Part shown: piece by piece, positions 18,097 through 25,915 of the stretch
Position numbering within the stretch: position 1 is the first letter of the stretch
How the letters are laid out: every line of letters begins with the position of its first letter
Assembly (NCBI GenBank): GCA_946183415.1
Contig: CAMHAM010000007.1
Span: 40,008 to 104,007 of the forward strand
Length of the DNA: 64,000 nucleotides
Direction of reading: 5' to 3'
Source of the DNA: an uncultured Prevotella sp.
GTDB taxonomy: Bacteria; Bacteroidota; Bacteroidia; Bacteroidales; Bacteroidaceae
The notes under the pieces: model-generated
The model's input: the letters and a program-made list of their open reading frames with translations, nothing else
Database searches by the model: none
Told to the model about the DNA's origin: nothing
Position numbers and translations under genes: made by a program

Positions 18097-20178
18097 CTAT
18101 TCTATTTTCTTTACTAGATACTGTTTGCTGGAGCCCACTCGGCGATGTTGCAACTCAGGCATATTCCAGAGGTATCGCCCAAAAGCAGAGACCCCATTAG
18201 CTTTGAGACCAGAGCCTGCAATCAGACGAAGCTGGTCATAGATGGCTGTAGGTGAGAGCCATTTCCCATCCGTCTCGTCCACAGCAGGCTGATAGTACTC
18301 GTTGAAATACTGAATGGCAGGAGGCGTCACCTGATACTGACGATTGTGCGCCATGATCTCCTGCACCTCCTCGGCATTGAACCACCAGTCCATCTCCCTG
18401 TTTAGCACCATGTTATACGCTTGTCCGTAAAGAGCCTCGTAGTTTGGTTTATAGTCCGTATCGACAGGAGCTGTCAGGCTCACGCAGATGAATCGCCTGC
18501 TACCAGAGGGATCGCTCAGCACATTCGTCTCATTTGTTGTCGCGATGAAAGAGGCATATCGCTTGAACTCCTCGACATGTTTGCCGTATGGGCGCTTGAT
18601 CTTCACGTTGGGCAACTGGATGACATTCTTCAGGAATCCCTCCTGCAACTTAGGACTGATGGAATTGAACTCATCGAGATTGATGAGCAGGAAGTTGTGC
18701 ATCGCCTGTAGCGTCGTGCGTTTCTCGCTCACATCGAGGTTCTCGAGGAATCCCCATCTGAGTTGCTTAGGCAGGATCATGCGACAGAATGTGGTCTTGC
18801 CATCACCCTGAGGCGAAATCAGCAGAGGTACCACCGAGTTGCCATATTCCTGCTGAGGCATTACCCACTGGGCCACCATATAGAGGAACCATTTCTTGAA
18901 CCAAGTCTCCCACTGTGGAATCTGGCAGGGCACACACTTCGCCAGCATTGCGATATGATCCGTCTTGCCATCCCATTTGTCGTAGCAATATGTCAGATAA
19001 TCGCCAACGGGATCAATCTTGCGAATCATGTTCGAGTGCACATAGCGTCGCACATCTTTGTCTTTTGCGTCAAGATTCGACAGACGAGCCTCGATGGTCA
19101 TGCCGTTGATGACATTCTCATCGCATGGTGCCCAGTCTTGCATCCAAGTGTTGTTGGGGCGATACTCCGTATAGCCCATCACCCCGTTATAGCGGAACAC
19201 GTACCTGGTTTTCAGGAATTCAATCAGCCTGCGCGTCTCGACACTCACCATCTCACCCTCTTTTCTTTGCTTGGGCTTCTCTTCGGAATAAGCAGCACTA
19301 ACGATGGCACGCACTCTTGGCTCATTGTATATCTGCTTGTAAACGTGATGGTTACGGATATGTACGAAAGCCTCTTCTTCAGGGATGTTCATGTCGCAAA
19401 GCTTGTGGGCGAGCAGGGTCATATAGGCATCAAAACGCTCAGACTCCTTCATGTTCTGCGTCTCATCAAAGGCCTCGTTAACTGCTTGTCTGTAGAGCAA
19501 CTCGTAATCCTCATAGAGGCGATAGTCCATGTTGTGCTGCTCGTTCTCTGTATAATCTGACGACATCGAGACATTTTTGAGCGTCTGAACCATCATAGGT
19601 GTCGCCTGAGGATTGTAATACGGCTGTGAATCGAGCGTCATGCGGAAACGACTTCTCGCCTTAACCGTCTGGCGCTCAATGGGTTTCGGAAGTACACCGC
19701 TATAGGCTCCGAAAGCCACCTCGTAGGCAGATGCACAGAATGCGTCCATCTCATCCTCCGTCATAGGCTTGGCTGTCGTATCTTTCTGAGCCACAGACAC
19801 TAACACTTCCACGCTTCTGCCATCGGCACCTGTGAAAGCAGCGAAAGTCGTTGGCAGAATCTTCGAGGCTTCCTTCACCGCACTTATCTCTTCTGACTTC
19901 ATCAGATTGCCCACGTGCAGCCAAGTCAGACTATTGAAGGCTGTAATTTCGAGGTTCCCGTTTTCTGTCTTCACCATCTCCACCAAGGGATGGATCATAG
20001 CCATAGGAACACTTCCCTCGTAATGCCCCGTGTCGCCATAAAGGGCGACATAATGTCGGAACTTGCCGACGTCCTCAGCCTTCGTGTCTATCTTGATGCG
20101 CTGCAGAAACCACTCTATGGACTTCACTGTCAGATGCCTGACGTTCTTCTTATCTGTTCTTACTATTGATACTTTCAT
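18097..20178 (-). CDS. VirE-N / VapE-family primase-helicase-like protein
   Basis: The protein has about 693 residues from MKVSIVRTDKKNVRHL; the longer frame runs through the 22-bp repeat array and is unlikely to be used. The N-terminal ~200 residues resemble the VirE-N domain common in Bacteroidota. The C-terminal ~300 form a VapE/D5-like superfamily-3 ATPase: Walker A in SPQGDGKTTF, Walker B FLLINLDEF, and the SATTN-type motif FIATTNETNVL followed by the arginine-finger region DPSGSRRF. Relatives act in replication or primase functions of satellites and phages. It is the second gene of a two-gene unit inside the iteron-bounded island. Confidence 0.85.
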   Translation of the reverse strand: MKVSIVRTDKKNVRHLTVKSIEWFLQRIKIDTKAEDVGKFRHYVALYGDTGHYEGSVPMAMIHPLVEMVKTENGNLEITAFNSLTWLHVGNLMKSEEISAVKEASKILPTTFAAFTGADGRSVEVLVSVAQKDTTAKPMTEDEMDAFCASAYEVAFGAYSGVLPKPIERQTVKARSRFRMTLDSQPYYNPQATPMMVQTLKNVSMSSDYTENEQHNMDYRLYEDYELLYRQAVNEAFDETQNMKESERFDAYMTLLAHKLCDMNIPEEEAFVHIRNHHVYKQIYNEPRVRAIVSAAYSEEKPKQRKEGEMVSVETRRLIEFLKTRYVFRYNGVMGYTEYRPNNTWMQDWAPCDENVINGMTIEARLSNLDAKDKDVRRYVHSNMIRKIDPVGDYLTYCYDKWDGKTDHIAMLAKCVPCQIPQWETWFKKWFLYMVAQWVMPQQEYGNSVVPLLISPQGDGKTTFCRMILPKQLRWGFLENLDVSEKRTTLQAMHNFLLINLDEFNSISPKLQEGFLKNVIQLPNVKIKRPYGKHVEEFKRYASFIATTNETNVLSDPSGSRRFICVSLTAPVDTDYKPNYEALYGQAYNMVLNREMDWWFNAEEVQEIMAHNRQYQVTPPAIQYFNEYYQPAVDETDGKWLSPTAIYDQLRLIAGSGLKANGVSAFGRYLWNMPELQHRRVGSSKQYLVKKIE

Positions 20179-20200
20179 CATTACTACTGCTTTTAGATTT

Positions 20201-20261
20201 GTCCCAGGGGGTGGGACTGTTTGTCCCATGGGGTGGGACAATGTGTCCCAGGGGCTGGGAC
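20201..20261. repeat. Three tandem 22-bp palindromes between the island genes
   Basis: Units start at 20201, 20223 and 20245. Each is GTCCCA, a five-base G-rich centre, then TGGGAC. The exact 22-bp period (two helical turns) puts all units on one face of the DNA. They lie 23 bp before the VapE-like start, in the leader of its message. They could be an operator, an RNA hairpin series or an origin element. Confidence 0.8.
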
Positions 20262-20286
20262 AAATCGCCACCTCCTTGTTGGTTCG

Positions 20287-20724
20287 TTAATAGTTCCTTG
20301 TAAAGTCATAATCCTCAAATGTCTTATCGAAACTGACCTCCACGCCTGGCGCATATCGATGTACGATGTCGATAATCACCTGTTGCATCTGGGGATTGAT
20401 CAGTCGCTCGCCATTCTTGTAGCGATAGTAGGTGCCCTTACTGCCGAGATGAGACGTGAGGGCATAGCGTATCAGAGAACGGGCCTCGCGCGACTGAACA
20501 TTCTTATAGACAGCAGCGATGCCCTGGGCCATCGTCACCTTCTCAGCCTTCTGAAAGAATCTGCACTTGCCATCCTCGATGGCGTTAGGAAGCACGCACG
20601 TCCACAGTTTATACTTCTGAGGCACCTGCATGCAAACTAGATGGCGAAGACATGTTGCTGCCATCTCACAATCACGATTGGGGCAAAGAGCCCACCAATC
20701 TGGAATCTTTTCGTAATCAAACAT
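20287..20724 (-). CDS. Uncharacterised small protein, possibly DUF6078-like
   Basis: The protein has 145 residues. Four cysteines in the first ~45 (CPNRDCEMAATCLRHLVC) suggest a metal site. The C-terminal half has basic residues and ends SFDKTFEDYDFTRNY. I think it belongs to a Bacteroidota-only domain family (possibly DUF6078) but cannot confirm this. It is first in the two-gene unit of the island, with a clean promoter just upstream. A role in regulating or replicating the element is inference from position only. Confidence 0.75.
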   Translation of the reverse strand: MFDYEKIPDWWALCPNRDCEMAATCLRHLVCMQVPQKYKLWTCVLPNAIEDGKCRFFQKAEKVTMAQGIAAVYKNVQSREARSLIRYALTSHLGSKGTYYRYKNGERLINPQMQQVIIDIVHRYAPGVEVSFDKTFEDYDFTRNY

Positions 20725-20728
20725 AGTG

Positions 20729-20760
20729 CAAAGTTACTAAAAAATCAGAGGATTTGCAAA
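20729..20760 (-). promoter_or_regulatory. Bacteroidota-type promoter of the VapE island
   Basis: On the minus strand TTTG (20760-20757), 20 bp, TAACTTTG (20736-20729). The ATG follows at 20724, so the leader is nearly absent. Confidence 0.85.
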
Positions 20761-20793
20761 TAATTCGAAGTTTTTCTTCGGAAATCGATATTT

Positions 20794-20877
20794 GCATACA
20801 CTTGTGAATTTCGTGCATACACTGCGCTATCAATTGAATATCAGATGTTTATGCGTTAGTGTATGCAGTGTATGCAA
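20794..20877. repeat. Right end of the VapE island: four GCATACACT iterons
   Basis: GCATACACT occurs at 20794 and 20815 and AGTGTATGC at 20858 and 20867: the mirror image of the left end in order, orientation and spacing (21 and 9 bp). Confidence 0.85.
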
Positions 20878-20960
20878 AATCTAAAATTTTATTTTTTCTT
20901 GATTTACACTATCTTTAAGCTTTGCTCGAAGATATTCACGTTCGGAAATTCTCAAATAAA

Positions 20961-20992
20961 TTTGGAATTTCGCTCGATTATTCGTATCTTTG
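20961..20992 (+). promoter_or_regulatory. Bacteroidota-type promoter for the UbiA gene
   Basis: TTTG (20961-20964), 20 bp, TATCTTTG (20985-20992). The ATG at 20998 lies at the expected transcription start, indicating a leaderless message and excluding the upstream in-frame starts. Confidence 0.85.
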
Positions 20993-20997
20993 TACCC

Positions 20998-21876
20998 ATG
21001 TTTCACTACATCCAATTGCTACGCCCGCTGCAGTGGCTCAAAAACATGTTCGTCTTTGCGCCCATCTTCTTCAGCAACAATCTGTTGAAGCCCGACTGTT
21101 TTTGGCCCACGCTCGTAGTGTTTGCATCATTCTGCCTGATATCGAGTTCCATCTATTGCTTCAACGATTTGAGGGACGTTGAGGCTGATCGTCTGCATCC
21201 GAAGAAATGCCATCGCCCGATAGCATCCGGAAAGGTCTCAGTCAGAAGCGGTTACGTGATGATGGTGATTTGTATGATTGGCTCCTTCGCACTGATTCCA
21301 CTGGCGATGAGTCCCAATACACCTTATTTATATATAATAGTGGCGGCTTACTGGCTGATGAATATCGGCTACTGCATCCGCTTGAAGCAGATTGCCATCC
21401 TCGACGTGTCGATTATTGCCGTAGGATTCGTGATGCGCGTGTTGGCAGGAGGCGTCACCACAGATATCTGGATTTCCCATTGGCTGGTGATGATGACCTT
21501 CCTCGTTGCACTCTTCCTGGCCTTTACCAAACGGAATGACGACTATCGCATCTATGAACAAACTGGTACTAAACCTCGCGTCTCAATCACAGGCTACAAC
21601 AAGACTTTCATCAACGAGGCTACAGCCATCATCGCCTCAGTCACTTTGGTTTGCTACATCATGTACACCATGTCGCCCGAGGTGATCGAGCGCATGGGCA
21701 CCCGTTATGTCTACCTCACCAGCGGCTGGGTACTTGCCGGCCTCTTGCGCTATCTCCAGAACATGATCGTCTTCGGCCTCAGCGGCTCCCCCACGAAGAG
21801 CCTCGTCAAGGACCACTTCATCCAACTCTGCATCGTCGGCTGGATCGCCTCGTTCTTTGTGATTATTTATTTGTAA
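20998..21876 (+). CDS. UbiA-family polyprenyl-phosphate transferase (DPPR synthase-like)
   Basis: The start at MFHYIQLLRPLQWLKN is fixed by the promoter; the product has 292 residues and about eight membrane helices. Motifs match the decaprenyl-phosphate phosphoribosyltransferase branch of UbiA: CFNDLRDVEADRLHPKKC with the N-D-x-x-D-x-x-x-D site, RPIASG, then DVSIIAVGFVMRVLAGG and FTKRNDD. Family knowledge: transfer of phosphoribose from PRPP to polyprenyl phosphate, giving a lipid-linked pentofuranose donor. The polysaccharide context suggests ribo- or arabinofuranose use, but this is not shown here. Confidence 0.88.
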   Translation: MFHYIQLLRPLQWLKNMFVFAPIFFSNNLLKPDCFWPTLVVFASFCLISSSIYCFNDLRDVEADRLHPKKCHRPIASGKVSVRSGYVMMVICMIGSFALIPLAMSPNTPYLYIIVAAYWLMNIGYCIRLKQIAILDVSIIAVGFVMRVLAGGVTTDIWISHWLVMMTFLVALFLAFTKRNDDYRIYEQTGTKPRVSITGYNKTFINEATAIIASVTLVCYIMYTMSPEVIERMGTRYVYLTSGWVLAGLLRYLQNMIVFGLSGSPTKSLVKDHFIQLCIVGWIASFFVIIYL

Positions 21877-22026
21877 GTTAAATAATCCCAAAATAAAGTT
21901 AGAAATCACTATTATTGTGATGATAATTATTATATTTGTAATAAAATTGGTAACAGGTTATGGAAGAGGCTTTTATAAACAATCCGTTTATAGTTGGAAA
22001 GTACCTGTCAGACGAGTATTATCATT

Positions 22027-23277
22027 ATGATGAAATTTAAAAACTATAGATATGTGGTTCTGATGATCGTCCTGATAGGGTTATTAGGATACTTCTCTTA
22101 TTTATATAAGGAGTGTCATAAGGACTACGGCCATAAGGTCGTTGTGTGCATCCCTGTCTATGGCCAGAGCTATGCATTGGGTGAGGAAGCAACAAGAATT
22201 ACGAACTTCGATTCATTGCGACTTAAATACAATGGCAGAATCGTAACGGAGAAACTTGATTATACTTTCGGCTATTTTGATCATAGCAGCCAGTTTAAGC
22301 AGTGGATAAAAAGAATCCTGCATTACGATAAGAAGGCTTTTGAATTGTCAGTCTATAGTATGGCAGAAGTCCTTGCTCAGAAGTTGGGAGAGGACACCCT
22401 GATTTGTATCTTCCCTGGTGGTCATGGTATGAATACCATCGAGGAACTAATGAAACCTGTCGAACCTTATAATAAGTTTATTGATGAGATCAGAACTGCT
22501 TATGATAAGGCTCGAGAAAGAGGTTGGGATTTCTTTGTTCCCGCTGTTTGTTGGATGCAAGGCGAATCGGACATTGTAGAGTATCCAGACTATGACTATA
22601 AGGAATATTTCCATCGGATGTATCACGACCTGAATACCGACATCAAGAATGTAACGCATCAGCAAGATGACATCCGTATCATTTGCTATCAGTCCAGTAC
22701 GATAACAAAAGGTCTTCATTACAGGCCAAATAACTACGACGCAACGGAGCCACGCACACCGACTGCCCAGATGGAACTGATTAGGGATGATACCCTCGTC
22801 TGGGCAAGCGGCCCCACATATCCCTATGACTTCGTGAACGAATCCCTGCATATTGATGCAGTAGGTCAACAAAGCATAGGCAAACTTGCGGCTAAATCTG
22901 CCTTAGGAATTATCAGGAATCAGAGTAGGAATATAGGTCTGGTCCCAATAGCATATCATGTTGAGGGTAACGACATCCGGATAGATTATAATGTGCCTTG
23001 TCCGCCTTTATGTTTTGATACGATTCTGGTTAAGAAGATTGCTCATTATGGCTTTAGTGTCATTCGCCGTGATGGGACGAATATCATTTCTGATGTAGTG
23101 ATTGATAATAACGCAGTTGTAATTCGGTGTGCAGAATCCCCTAAGAACTGTAAGCTCCGCTATGGTGTTAATGGCGTATTTCTCAAAGGCGGGCGGAATC
23201 TTGGACCAAGAGGCAATTTGAGAGATTCTCAGAGTTCTTCGCAAAATTGGTGTTTATTGTTTGAGTTTGTGGTCTAA
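22027..23277 (+). CDS. Membrane-anchored SGNH/SASA-type esterase
   Basis: The protein has about 416 residues from the double ATG at 22027. A single N-terminal helix (YVVLMIVLIGLLGYFSYLY) anchors it. The catalytic domain has features of sialate O-acetylesterase-like (SASA, DUF303) proteins: the serine motif VYGQSYALGEE, CWMQGESD, and a C-terminal aspartate/histidine-type region (ESLHIDAVGQQSIG). The C-terminus (RNLGPRGNLRDSQ) fits that family. Inferred role: removing acetyl groups from periplasmic or surface glycan, opposing the acyltransferases nearby. A TATATTTG box lies at 21931-21938. Confidence 0.82.
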   Translation: MMKFKNYRYVVLMIVLIGLLGYFSYLYKECHKDYGHKVVVCIPVYGQSYALGEEATRITNFDSLRLKYNGRIVTEKLDYTFGYFDHSSQFKQWIKRILHYDKKAFELSVYSMAEVLAQKLGEDTLICIFPGGHGMNTIEELMKPVEPYNKFIDEIRTAYDKARERGWDFFVPAVCWMQGESDIVEYPDYDYKEYFHRMYHDLNTDIKNVTHQQDDIRIICYQSSTITKGLHYRPNNYDATEPRTPTAQMELIRDDTLVWASGPTYPYDFVNESLHIDAVGQQSIGKLAAKSALGIIRNQSRNIGLVPIAYHVEGNDIRIDYNVPCPPLCFDTILVKKIAHYGFSVIRRDGTNIISDVVIDNNAVVIRCAESPKNCKLRYGVNGVFLKGGRNLGPRGNLRDSQSSSQNWCLLFEFVV

Positions 23278-23351
23278 AATAGTATGGGCTGCCATTTATT
23301 TTCAAACATTTATTAATTTTCTACGTTATTCTATAAAATTTATCACAAAAG

Positions 23352-23383
23352 TTTGCTTTTATTTCTGAAAATCACTATATTTG
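23352..23383 (+). promoter_or_regulatory. Bacteroidota-type promoter for the AbiE operon
   Basis: TTTG (23352-23355), exactly 20 bp, TATATTTG (23376-23383). An 11-bp palindrome (ATAAAATTTAT) lies just upstream of the -33 box and could be an autoregulatory site. Confidence 0.85.
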
Positions 23384-23411
23384 CAGAGTTTTGGAAACAG
23401 AATTATAAAAG

Positions 23412-24029
23412 ATGGATTTTCTGACCTTTAGAGAGCGGATGTACCCGATGGGATGTTTTAACATCAATCAGGTGTTGTTATGGGAAAAAGATTTTGACCG
23501 TAACAATCTGACTCGTTGGTGTAAAAAGGGGCTGCTTGAAAAGCTTCGTAATCAGTATTATGCATTTCCTGAATATCATCAGATGCCAGATTTCTCTCGC
23601 TATGTGGCCAATCGCATATATGCTCCATCTTATATCAGTTTACATTCTGCCCTGTCATTTTATGGAATGATTCCAGAGGAAGTAGTACAATTGACAAGTG
23701 TTACCACCCTTAAGACGGCTAAATTCAATAATCCCTTTGGTACATTCCATTATCAGAATGTGAAAACCAATTTGTTTTTTGGGTATGAAATTAAGATGAT
23801 GCAGAATGGGCGTGGCTTAATGTTTGCTACGCCAGAGAAGGCTCTTCTTGATTTGCTATATCTGAATCCATATTATAAGACAGAACAGGATATGGAGGAA
23901 CTTCGCTTAGATGAAGATTATATGCAGAGTGAACTCAACAGAGTTCGTTTAGCTGAATATCTATCACGAGTGGATAGCAAAGCACTAGAAGAGAGAGTAA
24001 AAACATTATTAAAAGTATATGATTTATGA
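23412..24029 (+). CDS. AbiEi-type antitoxin (type IV toxin-antitoxin)
   Basis: The protein has 205 residues. The N-terminal winged-helix region (MGCFNINQVLLW, LTRWCKKGLLEKLRNQYYAF) and the central ISLHSALSFYGMIPE segment are characteristic of AbiEi antitoxins, as is ATPEKALLDLLYL. Family knowledge: it neutralises the nucleotidyltransferase toxin without needing a stable complex and represses its own promoter. The gene overlaps the toxin gene as ATGA (24026-24029). Confidence 0.88.
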   Translation: MDFLTFRERMYPMGCFNINQVLLWEKDFDRNNLTRWCKKGLLEKLRNQYYAFPEYHQMPDFSRYVANRIYAPSYISLHSALSFYGMIPEEVVQLTSVTTLKTAKFNNPFGTFHYQNVKTNLFFGYEIKMMQNGRGLMFATPEKALLDLLYLNPYYKTEQDMEELRLDEDYMQSELNRVRLAEYLSRVDSKALEERVKTLLKVYDL

Positions 24030-24811
24030 TAGACTTGGATTACATTCGCAGTTTCTTTCCACCAGCTATTGCTAAGGAGAGTCGTTTTGATCGATATATG
24101 CTCAAGGAATATCTGCAATTATTGATTCTTGACCATCTTAGTATGACTCCCTATATAAATAAGGTATCGTTTATCGGTGGTACAAATTTGCGCTTAATTC
24201 AAGGGATTGACCGTTTTTCGGAAGATATTGATTTTGATTGCAAGGACTTGAGTAGTGAAGAATTCATAGCGATGACTGATTCTGTGGTCACTTTTCTGCT
24301 GCAGAACAATATTGATGTAGAAACTCGCGACAAGCCAAATCCTAATTTGACAGCATATAGAAGAAACCTCTATTTTCCCCAAATGCTTTTCAATCTCAAG
24401 TTGACTGGGCATCGTGAGGAGCGTTTGTTACTGAAGATAGAAGCCCAGGATCAAGGCATACGATATCAGCAAGAGATAGCAACGGTTAATCGTATGGGCT
24501 TCTTTTTCAACATCCAAACTCCTCCTCTAGATGTCCTCTGCGCAATGAAGTTTGCGGCTATTTTGTCGCGCCAGAAGGGTAGGGACTTTTATGATGCAAT
24601 ATTCCTCTTGTCTAAAACCAAACCTAATTTGGAATTTCTTCAAAAACGGGTTGGTATTCATTCCATAGATCAGTTGAAGTTGGTTGTTGATGATAGGTTG
24701 AAGGAAATAGACTTGAATCTAAAAAAGCGAGATTTCCAGCATTTGCTTTTCAATGATTCAAATGCAGATAGGATTCTTTCGTTTAGAACTCTAATAGATA
24801 ATTTTAGATAG
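24026..24811 (+). CDS. AbiEii-type nucleotidyltransferase toxin
   Basis: The 261 residues carry the DNA-polymerase-beta-like nucleotidyltransferase signature: FIGGTNLRLIQGIDRFSEDIDFD, with the G-G-T-N and D-x-D residues intact. Next come the conserved lysine region (LLKIEAQD) and DVLCAMKFAAILSRQKGRDFYD, a block typical of AbiEii. The toxin is expected to be active because no key residue is missing. The pair may give phage defence or stabilise the surrounding polysaccharide genes. Confidence 0.9.
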   Translation: MIDLDYIRSFFPPAIAKESRFDRYMLKEYLQLLILDHLSMTPYINKVSFIGGTNLRLIQGIDRFSEDIDFDCKDLSSEEFIAMTDSVVTFLLQNNIDVETRDKPNPNLTAYRRNLYFPQMLFNLKLTGHREERLLLKIEAQDQGIRYQQEIATVNRMGFFFNIQTPPLDVLCAMKFAAILSRQKGRDFYDAIFLLSKTKPNLEFLQKRVGIHSIDQLKLVVDDRLKEIDLNLKKRDFQHLLFNDSNADRILSFRTLIDNFR

Positions 24812-24844
24812 ACTTTTTATGTTGTTTAATGAGTAAGGTAGTAT

Positions 24845-25915
24845 ATGAAGGTGTTCATGGTTCATGAGGATCCCTGGAATGCAGGTAATCCGTTTATATA
24901 TACTCTTATAGAAGGGATTAAAAAATCTCATCCTGAGTGTGGTATGGGGTGGGGGCGAGAAAACTTTTGGAGTGATGAGATTCTTTCGTATGATATTGTA
25001 CATTTCCATTGGCCTCAAACATTCATGGGAAAGGATCCTCATACGGAAACAGATCTTTTGCGCCATATTGAGAATATGAAATCTTCAGGGGTTAAGATTG
25101 TAGCTACATGTCATGATTTAGAGCCGCACTATGACCAATTTGCAGATAAGGCAGAAGTAATGAATATTGTATATTCACATTGTGATGCAATAATACATCT
25201 CGGTGAATATAGTCAGAAACTCTTTGAAGAGCGTTATCCTTATGCTAAACATCTGTTGGTGTGTCATCATCTTTACGATACTGTTTACAATTTTTTTCCT
25301 TCGAGAGTCGAGTCAATCAAGTATTTAGGACTGCCAGAAAATAAAACGTATATTCTTTGCTTTGGTGCTTTCCGTGCTAAGCAAGAACGACAATTGGTAG
25401 TCGAATTAAGCAGGCAACTGGCTGATAAAAATATATTGATTTTGGCTCCAGGTTTTATGAATGTCTGGTGGCATTCATTTCGGTTATTTCATCTCCTCAT
25501 AAAGAAATGGTACTATCAGTATCGCTACCGTATTATCTGTACAGGTAGGACCTGGCAGGTTGTAAGCGACAAAGAACTTCCCTATTTCTATGGAGCGGCT
25601 AATTTGGCTTTCATACAACGAGTGAAAATTCTTAATTCAGGAAATGCGCTGATGCCAATGCTATTCGGGAAAGTAGTTGTGGGCCCAGATTGTGGAAATG
25701 TGGGCCCCCTGTTGAGAAAATGGGATTATCCTCTTTTCGATGTCAATGGCAAGCAATGTTTTAAGGACATAGTTAAACAAGCATTACAGATGGAAAGAGA
25801 TGGCGTTGGTACTTGTAATCGAAAACGGCAGATGGAAGAATATTCAACGGCCGTAATTACTGACAAACTATATGCTGCATATCTGCAAATTATGGCAATC
25901 CAACAAGCCAATTAG
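24845..25915 (+). CDS. Glycosyltransferase, GT-B fold (divergent GT4-like)
   Basis: The protein has 356 residues. The N-terminal domain contains VHEDPWNAGNPFIYTLIEG and a DIVHFHWPQ motif common in GT4-like enzymes. The second domain has LCFGAFRAKQERQLVVEL and ends in a nucleotide-sugar region (NSGNALMPMLFGKVVVGP) in place of the usual E-x7-E. It begins 33 bp after the toxin gene with no promoter of its own, so it may be read through from abiE. It overlaps the next, opposing gene by 26 bp at the 3' ends. Confidence 0.82.
   Translation: MKVFMVHEDPWNAGNPFIYTLIEGIKKSHPECGMGWGRENFWSDEILSYDIVHFHWPQTFMGKDPHTETDLLRHIENMKSSGVKIVATCHDLEPHYDQFADKAEVMNIVYSHCDAIIHLGEYSQKLFEERYPYAKHLLVCHHLYDTVYNFFPSRVESIKYLGLPENKTYILCFGAFRAKQERQLVVELSRQLADKNILILAPGFMNVWWHSFRLFHLLIKKWYYQYRYRIICTGRTWQVVSDKELPYFYGAANLAFIQRVKILNSGNALMPMLFGKVVVGPDCGNVGPLLRKWDYPLFDVNGKQCFKDIVKQALQMERDGVGTCNRKRQMEEYSTAVITDKLYAAYLQIMAIQQAN

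Larger units (their letters stand above)
18008..20877. mobile_element. VapE island bounded by mirror-image iteron ends (candidate element)
   Basis: A 2,870-bp segment starts and ends with a perfect 22-bp inverted repeat (18008-18029 and 20856-20877). Each end has four copies of GCATACACT: two 9 bp apart outside, and two in opposite orientation 21 bp apart inside. The order at one end is the exact mirror of the other, while spacer sequence has diverged. Inside are a VirE-N/VapE-like gene and a small gene with its own promoter, but no transposase or integrase. A 10-bp AT-rich direct repeat (ATTTTATTTT, 17993-18002 and 20886-20895) lies just outside both ends, but is low complexity. Confidence 0.6.

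Noticed and set aside
18763..19560. 265-codon open frame on the plus strand inside the VapE-like gene
   Set aside because: Antisense shadow: low-complexity mixture of H, L and R residues, no domain, and the opposite strand encodes a clear ATPase.
20178..20271. Upstream start for the VapE-like protein through the 22-bp repeats
   Set aside because: Three 22-bp units keep the frame open by chance (66 bp). The resulting proline-rich leader has no domain and would precede the natural MKVSIVRT start.
17993..20895. ATTTTATTTT direct repeat as a target-site duplication of the island
   Set aside because: It is low complexity in AT-rich DNA and lies several bases outside the inverted repeats at uneven distances. 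It is not enough evidence for transposition.
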